A stretch of DNA of 33,669 nucleotides from a virus. The translations under genes and the position numbers were made by a program. Below, in pieces: positions 24,129 through 31,200 of this stretch (position 1 is the stretch's first letter; the number at the start of each line of letters is the position of its first letter). Under the pieces are notes generated by a model. That model was not told the DNA's origin. It was given only the letters and a program-made list of their open reading frames with translations, and did not search any database. Where the stretch lies: IMG/VR virus record IMGVR_UViG_3300010412_000048, positions 1-33,669 of that record; one strand, given 5' to 3'.

Positions 24129-25274
24129 TTACGCCTCGCCAGAGACGACCTGTTTGATGAGAGCCTTCTCGGGCGCCGGAAGCGACTCGAAGATCTCAGC
24201 CGGGTTCTCTGCGAATTGGCGGGCAAAAGACTCACCAAGGTATCCGCCGATCTTCTTGATCGTGGCTTCCTTGCGAAGGTCTGCCTCCGTGATGATCATG
24301 CCATCGACGTCTGCCGACCAGGCAGAAGCACGCTTCGACATCGTGCTGGCGAACGGATCTGCCAAACCCTTGTCGTAGTAGCGGGTCAGGTTGGTTGCCT
24401 GGTCGAAGGTCTGAAGCGCTGCCGCCATGTCCGGCGGACTGGTTTCGTGTAGCGAGGCTGCAAGCTTGTCGAGGACCTCGCGCGCGCCAGGGTTCTGAGG
24501 GAGCAGAGACTTCCGCTGCTCGAGGTGGGCATGGACATGGCTATTCCAGTCGACGCCGGCCCACTTGTGGAGCTGCTCGTTGTCGGAGACGTCCACGCCG
24601 AGCTCGTCAGCGCGGTGCTGAACCGAGACCGCAAAGCGGTGTCGATACTCCGGTGGCAAATCCATGGCGTACTGGTCGAAGTAGTTTGCCGCCAGCTTGA
24701 CGTGCTGCGCGTCGGGCATTGCGTACTTCCTCATGACCGAACCGTCACCGCCTTGGATGACGAGGGCGAAGTGTTCATCGGGCATGTTGACGACGGCATT
24801 GATCTCTGCGGCAGAGGCCGTCTTCTCGATGAGCTCGCGCTGGGCTAGTTTGCGCAACATCCAGCTCGATTCGGAGCCCTCGACGAAGACGTTGTTCTGG
24901 GCCTCGCCGTCTTCGACTCGCGCTGCGTAGGCATCGACCGCCCTCGAGGCCGGGACACCGTAGGCGTCGCACGCTTCCTTGATGAACTTCGCAGCCACGA
25001 ACCTGGCGGGGAAGGCCAGCTTCTCGTAGGTGTTCCCGAAGTACTGTGCTGAGAGCCAGGCGTTGCCAGGATCGTTGACCGGGAACTTCCGAAGGACGGA
25101 GGCGCGCTTGGTCAGGTAGATCAGCCCGAAATCTGAATCTGGCAGGGCCCCGTGCTGCTCAGGGGTCAGCAACGAAACGTCTGTGTTCTTGAGCTCGACC
25201 GGCATGGCGACCTTGGACATGAGCTCGTGTTTGCTGTCGTCGTAGAAATCGAGGATTGCAGCAGCGATTGACAT
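24129..25274 (-). CDS. Virion-associated protein with a duplicated domain (381 aa)
   Basis: The protein contains two copies of an approximately 65-residue unit, residues 44-108 and 164-228. Both start with PD then a hydrophobic strand, then RKF or RKY, then a run with YF, and end in a helix followed by GV. Repeat 1 has RKFPVNDPGNAWLSAQYF; repeat 2 has RKYAMPDAQHVKLAANYF. The rest is helical. One EKTAS peptide (150-154) lies between the repeats. The start ATG 25274 follows GAAGG at a usable distance. It opens the portal module, downstream of a possible sigma70-type promoter. Function unknown; a capsid- or core-related protein is plausible. Confidence 0.65.
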   Translation of the reverse strand: MSIAAAILDFYDDSKHELMSKVAMPVELKNTDVSLLTPEQHGALPDSDFGLIYLTKRASVLRKFPVNDPGNAWLSAQYFGNTYEKLAFPARFVAAKFIKEACDAYGVPASRAVDAYAARVEDGEAQNNVFVEGSESSWMLRKLAQRELIEKTASAAEINAVVNMPDEHFALVIQGGDGSVMRKYAMPDAQHVKLAANYFDQYAMDLPPEYRHRFAVSVQHRADELGVDVSDNEQLHKWAGVDWNSHVHAHLEQRKSLLPQNPGAREVLDKLAASLHETSPPDMAAALQTFDQATNLTRYYDKGLADPFASTMSKRASAWSADVDGMIITEADLRKEATIKKIGGYLGESFARQFAENPAEIFESLPAPEKALIKQVVSGEA

Positions 25275-25304
25275 ATGTGGACCTTCCCCTGGGAGCAGTG
25301 AGTG

Positions 25305-25333
25305 ACGGTATCAGTTGGATTCTACACGGTCAA
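25305..25333 (-). promoter_or_regulatory. Candidate sigma70-like promoter for the portal module
   Basis: On the minus strand TTGACC (25328-25333, 5 of 6 to the -35 consensus) is followed by 17 nt and TACCGT (25305-25310, 3 of 6) with an extended-type TG one base upstream. An alternative -10, TAGAAT, lies within the spacer at 25319-25324 but lacks a good -35. The site is 31 nt upstream of the ATG at 25274. Confidence 0.35.
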
Positions 25334-25359
25334 CGACCCCGGAACACACCCCCTTTCCA

Positions 25360-25367
25360 GGCATAAG
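25360..25367 (+). promoter_or_regulatory. GGCATAAG motif, copy 4
   Basis: An exact octamer in the divergent gap between the 381 aa gene (minus) and the plus-strand genes at 25372 and 25494. It is 127 nt before the longer gene and only 5 nt before the small frame at 25372; if it is a promoter, that small frame would be leaderless. Confidence 0.45.
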
Positions 25368-25371
25368 GTTT

Positions 25372-25497
25372 ATGAAGGCAGAGCGCAGCTTTCATTTCAA
25401 TAGCTCAAAGCGTGGCAACGGTGCGGCCATGTCTGAGAGCCACCCAACAAACCAGCCCAATAGGGCACCCATGCACCAGATTGTGGATCCACCATGA
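25372..25497 (+). CDS. Possible small leader ORF (41 aa)
   Basis: ATG 25372 opens a short frame (MKAERSFHFNSSKRGNG...) that ends with TGA in a 4-nt ATGA overlap with the next gene. This geometry fits translational coupling, and the next gene has only a weak ribosome binding site of its own. The frame has AAGG three bases before its start, which is too close for good initiation. It may be a true small gene, a leader, or chance. Confidence 0.3.
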   Translation: MKAERSFHFNSSKRGNGAAMSESHPTNQPNRAPMHQIVDPP

Positions 25498-25919
25498 ACG
25501 AAAAAGCAGAAGCAAAAACCCACACCATTTCTCCGGCCCCGACCTCTGAGTCGTCGCCCGCACCCACCGAGGTCAAAGCGGACGACGGGGAGAAAAAGAA
25601 GACGGAGAAGAACTGGCTCGGCCAGGGCATCGATACTCTTGGCGATGCCGCAAGGAAGCATCCTTTCCTGGCCACGGCCGGAGCGGCTGTTGTCGGCGGC
25701 GAGGTCAAGGAGCACATCGTCGATCCCATCGGCGGCAAGATTGCCGGCGGAGTCAAGAAGATCCTTGGCCGCGGCAAGGACGTCGGCGAGAAGGTACTGG
25801 CCGAGCAAGCGGTCGAGCAGGTCAACGACCAGGTCGCCGAGGAAGCAACGATGAATGCCTTCGGAATCGGAAGCATCATCAAGGGAATCGCCAAGGGTTT
25901 TGGCGCCCCGATCGACTGA
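25494..25919 (+). CDS. Small basic protein with Gly-rich hydrophobic segments (141 aa)
   Basis: Reads as coding on the plus strand, with GC-rich third positions; the two antisense frames here look like shadows. The N-terminal 40 residues are disordered and rich in Pro, Thr, Ser and Lys. Then come ARKHPFLATAGAAVVGGEV (about 53-71) and GGKIAGGVKKILGRGKDV, which resemble short membrane-active or amphipathic segments, and a C-terminus GIGSIIKGIAKGFGAPID. It is probably a membrane-interacting phage protein, possibly virion internal or a small effector. A hairpin follows the stop immediately. Confidence 0.65.
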   Translation: MNEKAEAKTHTISPAPTSESSPAPTEVKADDGEKKKTEKNWLGQGIDTLGDAARKHPFLATAGAAVVGGEVKEHIVDPIGGKIAGGVKKILGRGKDVGEKVLAEQAVEQVNDQVAEEATMNAFGIGSIIKGIAKGFGAPID

Positions 25920-25993
25920 GAAATAAGACGAGCGCTCAGGCTCCTCTCGTCCCCCCGGCGACGGGGGGGTGGGATGGAGCCTGCGTCTATTTC
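25920..25993. terminator. Bidirectional hairpin terminator between converging genes
   Basis: A large inverted repeat fills the gap between the stop of the plus gene (25919) and the stop of the minus gene (26001). The outer arms are GAAATAAGACG and CGTCTATTTC (one base unpaired), the next arms AGGCTCC (25938-25944) and GGAGCCT (25976-25982), and the inner arms CCCCCC (25951-25956) and GGGGGG around a GGCGAC loop. AT-rich outer arms supply a U-rich tract on both strands. Confidence 0.75.
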
Positions 25994-26000
25994 TTAGCTA

Positions 26001-26297
26001 CTAGACCAGTGTCGTGAAGTCGGCGCTGCCAGAGTCGGGCACCTTGATCTTCTTTCGAAGATTGATGTCCGGAATGTCGAGCTCGACGGTGGCCCCTGCG
26101 ACGAGGTCGATGGAGAAGGTGCCATCTTCTTCGGTGAACGCCTCGATCTGGTCCGATGTGATCCCAGCGCTGCCGGCTACCTGTCCACCCATGTCCTGCT
26201 CGGTGGACTCGATGCGAACCTTGATCTGTGCTCCTTGAACAGGAGTGCCGTCTGCCTTGCAGATGGTTCCGGTGACAGTTGCAGTCGTGGCGGGCAT
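26001..26297 (-). CDS. Stand-alone beta-sandwich domain protein (98 aa)
   Basis: It resembles the Ig-like / carboxypeptidase-regulatory-type beta-sandwich found in phage tail and capsid decorations. Strands read VTGTICKADGTPVQGA, then IKVRIES, then DGTFSIDLVAGATVELDI, ending in a PDSGSADFTTLV strand. The same pattern makes up the C-terminal half of the 206 aa protein encoded about 1 kb upstream in the same unit, so the two share a domain by duplication. The start ATG 26297 follows GAAGGA. A small virion appendage or decoration role is likely. Confidence 0.65.
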   Translation of the reverse strand: MPATTATVTGTICKADGTPVQGAQIKVRIESTEQDMGGQVAGSAGITSDQIEAFTEEDGTFSIDLVAGATVELDIPDINLRKKIKVPDSGSADFTTLV

Positions 26298-26299
26298 GG

Positions 26300-26602
26300 C
26301 TATTCCTTCTTCTCCGACCGCTGATCAGGGAACTTCTTCGACGACATGTGAAAGGCGAGATGGCAGTACCCGGCCACGAGTGTAGACATACCTGAGGTGA
26401 CCAGCGCCACGAGGTGCCTGTTCACCGTGCCCGCGACCATCCATGCGCCAGCAATCGACGACCAGACAAGTAGAATGATCGCCGCGCAAATTGCGAGACT
26501 GATCGGGTTCGACCTGTTGACCCACGATCTATAGAACTTGAGCAGGATCGGGATCCAGAGGATGACTCCCATTCCGGCGATGACGAAGTAAGCTGTGACC
26601 AT
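26300..26602 (-). CDS. Small membrane protein, three predicted helices (100 aa)
   Basis: Hydrophobic segments at about residues 3-22 (AYFVIAGMGVILWIPILL), 34-55 (SLAICAAIILLVWSSIAG) and 62-82 suggest three membrane helices, with a charged C-terminal tail ending RSEKKE. It lies between two other small membrane genes with very short gaps. The start ATG 26602 has a weak GAGATGGA site. It is holin- or antiholin-like in size and shape, but I recognise no family. Confidence 0.6.
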   Translation of the reverse strand: MVTAYFVIAGMGVILWIPILLKFYRSWVNRSNPISLAICAAIILLVWSSIAGAWMVAGTVNRHLVALVTSGMSTLVAGYCHLAFHMSSKKFPDQRSEKKE

Positions 26603-26608
26603 TCCATC

Positions 26609-26878
26609 TCACGCTTTACCGGCTACCTTCTTCTTCGTCTCGGGGTACCAGGAGCTCATGCATTCAGATGAGGCGCCTGGCGCATTTGTAGGTGCGCGGC
26701 CGAAACGCTGCTTGTGTTTCTTTTCTGCGATCTCGCCGATCTCGGGCAGCGCCCTCGAGGCGACATCTTCCGTCTGGCTCTGAACGCTTCGACTCTTTCG
26801 AGCCGCAATCACCAGCCCCACCAAGGTGACGGCCATGATGACTGACCAGGCGATGAAGGAGATTGTGCTTGAGTTCAT
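26609..26878 (-). CDS. Small membrane protein, single N-terminal helix (89 aa)
   Basis: One N-terminal membrane helix (TISFIAWSVIMAVTLVGLVI, residues 5-24) is followed by a basic, soluble tail with Lys/Arg-rich segments and a Cys. The start ATG overlaps the TGA of the 75 aa gene in an ATGA, and the stop is 7 nt before the next gene. Tight coupling with its neighbours makes it credible. Function unknown. Confidence 0.55.
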   Translation of the reverse strand: MNSSTISFIAWSVIMAVTLVGLVIAARKSRSVQSQTEDVASRALPEIGEIAEKKHKQRFGRAPTNAPGASSECMSSWYPETKKKVAGKA

Positions 26879-27102
26879 TTGCCAGAGCTTTCTTCGGTGG
26901 TTGGGAAACTCCCGGTCCCATTCCTTGCCAGGTCGATGTGGTAGTCCACGCTCTTCGCAAGGAGAGCAGTGGCTTGCATGTGGGAGTTCATCAGCTCGAA
27001 CAGCCGATCCACACGCCTCTCAAGGCGCCACATGAACCACACGGCAACAAACACTGGGAAACCAAATTCCCGCAGAAGTGCTATGCCGTGCTCGAAGGTC
27101 AC
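26875..27102 (-). CDS. Small YvrJ/holin-like membrane protein (75 aa)
   Basis: The frame extends upstream but is unlikely to be translated there, because it would run into the 206 aa gene. GTG 27102 is the best start by sequence character, though its ribosome binding site is poor. The N-terminus has one membrane helix (REFGFPVFVAVWFMWRLERR, about residues 11-30), then an amphipathic helix (VDRLFELMNSHMQATALLAK) and a polar tail. The GFP..a..W...RLE pattern resembles small YvrJ-type phage proteins, some of which sit near holins. It ends in a 4-nt overlap with the next gene. Confidence 0.5.
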   Translation of the reverse strand: MTFEHGIALLREFGFPVFVAVWFMWRLERRVDRLFELMNSHMQATALLAKSVDYHIDLARNGTGSFPTTEESSGK

Positions 27103-27124
27103 GACACCAGGGTAGCACGGTCTC

Positions 27125-27745
27125 CTATAGGTCTGTAAACAGGGCCGTGGCCTGGTCGGGAATCGTAACCCTACGATTGTAGCCAATCGAGGTGATCTCG
27201 AGTCGGAAGGTCGCGCCACGAACGAGCCCGAGGTCAAAGTCGCCGAGCTCGTTGGTGTAGGTGATGACGGGTCGGTCGGCGGTAATGCCCCGACTCTGGG
27301 CATCCTTGTAGACAGGCTCCAAGGTTGCGCGCACGAGCTCGTTCGGGCTGGCCTCGCCCATCGAGTTGAAGATGCGACCGGTCACAGAGCAGAGCTCTGG
27401 GCTCGTCACGCCTGGGACGGGACCGAAGGCGAGGTCCTCGTATTCGAGCACCAGGGTGCCAGACGCGTTCTGCTTCTTGACCACGTAGCTCGAGGATTCG
27501 GCCAGATCATCAAGGCTCTGATCGAAGTCGAAGTGGTACCGTCCGGGAAGGTTCGTCGAGTCCGTCTGCGTTCCGGCGTTCTCGACGATGGTTGGCTGCC
27601 AGGTGCCATCCGATGCCTGAAACCACTTCCCGTCGGCAAGCCGCTGAATAGCGAAGGTGGGGGATTGTCCGATGACGCCAGCGCCAGCGGTAACAACGTC
27701 CAGGGTAATTCGGGCCGTAGCCCCAAGGCTTTCGCGACGCATCAT
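27125..27745 (-). CDS. Two-domain beta-rich virion protein (206 aa)
   Basis: Residues about 1-110 form a beta domain of the kind found in phage tail-tip and fibre proteins (ATARITLDVVTAGAGVIG, WFQASDGTWQP, RYHFDFDQSL). Residues about 112-206 match the 98 aa protein encoded downstream: VTGRIFNSMGEASPNE, then NELGDFDLGLVRGATFRLEI and a closing TIPDQATALFTDL. The start is ATG 27745 (a second ATG follows) with GAGGAGCT at 7 nt. It probably contributes to a tail appendage near the tailspike. Confidence 0.65.
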   Translation of the reverse strand: MMRRESLGATARITLDVVTAGAGVIGQSPTFAIQRLADGKWFQASDGTWQPTIVENAGTQTDSTNLPGRYHFDFDQSLDDLAESSSYVVKKQNASGTLVLEYEDLAFGPVPGVTSPELCSVTGRIFNSMGEASPNELVRATLEPVYKDAQSRGITADRPVITYTNELGDFDLGLVRGATFRLEITSIGYNRRVTIPDQATALFTDL

Positions 27746-27746
27746 T

Positions 27747-28061
27747 CTACGAGCTCCTCTTGACCAGCTTGCCCCTCTTGGAGTCGTAGGTCCACTCCCC
27801 GGGCGGCAGGCTCATTCCGGCGGCGATGGCGGCCACAACGTTGCCCCTCTTCATGTCGGCCTCGAGGGCTCCGCCCTTGGCCTTGGTTAGGCGAGCCTTG
27901 GCCTGGAGGTAGCGAGCCTCAGCCTCGGAGTAGTCGAGGTAGGCGGCACCGAGCTCGGCGTAGGCCTCGAGCGACCAGCCCCCGGCTTCCTCGATGGCAG
28001 CTCGCTGGTCGTCGTCGAGATCCACCTCTGCCGGGGGGCGAATGGGGGAGACTTCGCTCAC
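27747..28061 (-). CDS. Hypothetical helical protein (104 aa)
   Basis: It begins at a GTG that overlaps the TGA of the upstream gene (GTGA). The protein is helical and Ala/Glu-rich in the middle (LGAAYLDYSEAEARYLQAK, about residues 37-55), with a disordered Pro-rich N-terminus and a C-terminus ending KLVKRSS. No family was recognised. It is likely a small assembly or chaperone-type protein for the tailspike operon; that is inferred from its place directly after the tailspike gene. Confidence 0.55.
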   Translation of the reverse strand: MSEVSPIRPPAEVDLDDDQRAAIEEAGGWSLEAYAELGAAYLDYSEAEARYLQAKARLTKAKGGALEADMKRGNVVAAIAAGMSLPPGEWTYDSKRGKLVKRSS

Positions 28062-28240
28062 CGACGGAGCTCCTTCATCTGTAGACGCATCTTCTCTTGG
28101 GCAATGGCAGCCTTGGCGTTGTTGGAGCTGTTCTCGCCGAACGCATACTTCGAGGAAGCAGATACCGACTCATCCGCCTTGCGAAGGGTCTCTGTCGAAA
28201 GGGTCGGAACCGGCGGAAGGGGTGGGTACTTAGACTTCAC
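28058..28240 (-). CDS. Small hypothetical protein (60 aa)
   Basis: The start is GTG 28240 behind a strong AGGAGGAA ribosome binding site that overlaps the end of the tailspike gene (11-nt overlap of the two frames). It begins MKSKYPPLPPVPTLS, then a Ser/Ala/Lys-rich helix (NNAKAAIAQEKMRLQMKEL). Unknown function, perhaps a small assembly factor. The strong initiation site supports it as real. Confidence 0.6.
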   Translation of the reverse strand: MKSKYPPLPPVPTLSTETLRKADESVSASSKYAFGENSSNNAKAAIAQEKMRLQMKELRR

Positions 28241-31200
28241 GATTCGTTCCTCCTAAGTTCGGGGTTGAGCTTAGGTTGCTTGTCCCCCATTCATCGAAGG
28301 TTTTTGCACTACGAATGTCAGCCCAATAGGTCGGCGCCACATTCAGGTTGTCCAGGACGTTCCCGATGAACGTTCCGTCGCGAACAGCGCTCTCAAGACG
28401 AACATTCGCATACGAACCAGTGGCATCCTGAACTATTTTGTTGCCAATGAAAACATTCTTGGTTCCACCAATAGCGACCCCGTTCCTGCTGCCGCCGCCA
28501 AGGGCCCCGACGTAGTAGTTGCCGATTGCGATAGAGGAACCCCACTTCAAGCTAGCGTTGGTGATCGTCATGACATCGAGTCCTGCATCCTCGATGAAGT
28601 TGCCAACGATGACTCCGCTGCCGATCAGGTGGAGGCAGTAGGCATCCCCTGTTGTGGCATTCGTTCGTCTGATCTTGTTGTTGGCGAAAATTCCGTTGGT
28701 GATAGTGCACGCAACGGTCTCTCCCGTATCGTTTTCGAAAAAGTTGTCTGTGACGACGTGGTCTTCGCAGGTGTAGACGGTCATCGCCTCCCAGTTCGCA
28801 GCAGCGCTTTTTACCACGTTGCCGCGAATGATCATTCGATGACACCGATAGATGAAGAACCCAACGCCTCCCGCGAGGCCATCGGTGACGATATTGTCTA
28901 GCAGGAAGACATCGCCCTCCGTGGTGTCTCCAATGTCATCGTCAATGTCGATTTGACGATATCCGCCAATCACTCTGTTTCCGGCAAAGATGATCCGGTC
29001 CCCCCGAAGGAAGAGCGCCTTTCCACCGGTGCCAACCGCAGAGCTTAGGTCGAGGTAGTTGTTGACAATTCGCTCGTAGCCTTCAGTAGCGGTGCGAGAG
29101 GTCGCTGGGGTGCAGTCTACGAAATAGAGACCTCCCTCCCAGTGGTTCCCGGCAATCAGCGCACCTCTTGAGCGCGCATTGATTACGAGGAAGTCTCCGA
29201 CGTTGTGAATGACCGTGTTGTTGAGAATGTAATACGGGGCCGCATCTCCGGACGCTGGGCGATTGCAGATGAAGATGTCGTTGATGAAAGACGAGTTCGG
29301 ATTGACTACGTTGTCCGCAATCATTCTGATTCCGGAAAGCGTTGACGTCGGCTGGGTCACAAGGTATTGCCGACAGGTAAAGTTCACGAAGCTTGCCCAG
29401 CCGTTTGCCGTCCCCAGGTCTGTGTCCGTGACCGTATTTTCGGTTACCCAGGCATTCACCGTCGTTTCGCCGATGCGAACAACAGCACCCTGGACGCTTG
29501 CTCCACTTGCAGCTGCTGCGGCAAAAACGTTCCTGAAGATGTAGGCGTTCTCGATAAGGCCGGTTGTGGTCGACGCAAGATCGATTCCGTCGTACTCCCC
29601 GCCTTCGAAGTAGTTGTTTGCGATCGTCAGGTCTTTGCAGCTGAAGTTCGAGGATACGTCTACGACTCTCTGCCAGCCGGTCGTTCCGCCAACCTGGCTC
29701 AGGTCAGGAGCTCGAACAGAGCACCTGTCGATGACGACATCGTGGAACGAGTTCGAGAGCATGATGGCCGGATCGTCATCGACCGTTGGCCCGCTGGTCG
29801 CATTGCTCTTGATGAGCAGGTTGTGTATGCGAACCGTAACCTTCTCGTCTCTGTCAGTGGCACCGTTGAGACCATTGCACCAGATTGCTGGCTGGGTGGT
29901 GTCTGTCGTTTTGATGCCAGCCCTTTCCCCGACCCCGCGAATGATGATGCCACCAAGATTGGTGCTGAAGAAGTCGATGTACAGGTGGGCGCCAACGGCG
30001 CGGCCTTTGCCGGCATCGAGGTCGCACTCGCCGGTGACGATGATTTCCCCCACCTCGTTTCGGTCTTTCCGAATGAGGTACTCGACGGCTCCGTAGATGG
30101 AGAAGAAGTGGGTTTCGTCTGCGTCGACGTCTGCGCCTTCGGGGCCGACGATGAGGGGTCCCTTCTGGTAGTTCTTGCCGATGCAGAATCGAAAGTCGAT
30201 GAACTGCTCGAACCCTGTGTTGACAGAGTTCGTCTTCGCGATGAGCAGCATGCAGACGTTCGGGTCGTCCGTGTTGGGCAGGGACGTATCACGGTGATGA
30301 ACGCCAACCTCGTCAACCCAGTAGTAGTAGGTCGTCGAGGCTACTGTGCTCGTGCTGATCGTGAGCGGTCCAAAGCTCCAGACCTTGCCCCCGGCAATGT
30401 ACTCGCCTGCGGTGTAGTCTACCGCAGTGCCCGTACCCTCGCTTGGGGTGCACCCGAAGAGGACACCAGACTTGATGACGCCTTTGTTGAAGTTGCTGAC
30501 CAACGTTTCGTGTGCTGCAATTGCCGCAGTGTTGGCAGCGATGTCGACATCGTTGGAGTCGATGTTGGCTTTGTTCGTGTAGACGGCATGGAGCAGCGAG
30601 TTGGCCCCCGCGGGCAGAACGTCTCCCCCCACGCCAGAGTCGGAGAGGGGGATGTTCGGCGTCGCGCCCGCACGAGTGTTGTCGTCCTGGAGATGGAGGG
30701 TTCCGTCGACGGTCTTGACGACCTTGCCGACGCCCGTGACGGAGTCGGTAGCCGCCGTGATGCCGGCGACGTTCTCGTCGTCCTGGCCGACGATGTTGAG
30801 CGGCGATGTTCTGGTGACTGCGCCTGTGCCGTCGACCAATCCGATGCAGCCAACAACCATAGGGTTGTCGTTGGTCTGGTCAATATCGAACTCGTTGACT
30901 CCACTTCCGTTGCCAAGGCAGCCTCGAATGATGGGCCTCGAGCACGAGCTCAGCAGAACAGCCTTTGCCGTACCAGACTGGTTCGCATTGGCGAAATTGC
31001 ACTGATCGATCAGTAGGTTCCTGGCATTCGATGCTTCGATGAGCCCGCTTAATCCAGTGACGTCACCTAGAAATGCCACGCCCTTGATGAGGGCCTGATC
31101 GCTATAGAAGACGCTGATAGCCGGAAGGCTGATTGGGTCTCCAACAAAGGAGACGTTCTGGATTGATCCACCAGACGGGAAGATCGTGATCGTTGCTCCG

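Noticed and set aside
6656-27130. Repeated 12-mer GGTCTCCTATAG at 6656 and 27119
   Set aside because: Both are at stop/ribosome-site junctions, but dozens of chance 12-mer pairs are expected in 33 kb.
29367-31016. A 549-codon plus-strand frame antisense to the tailspike
   Set aside because: It is a shadow of the tailspike gene, whose repeat structure is clearly coding on the minus strand.
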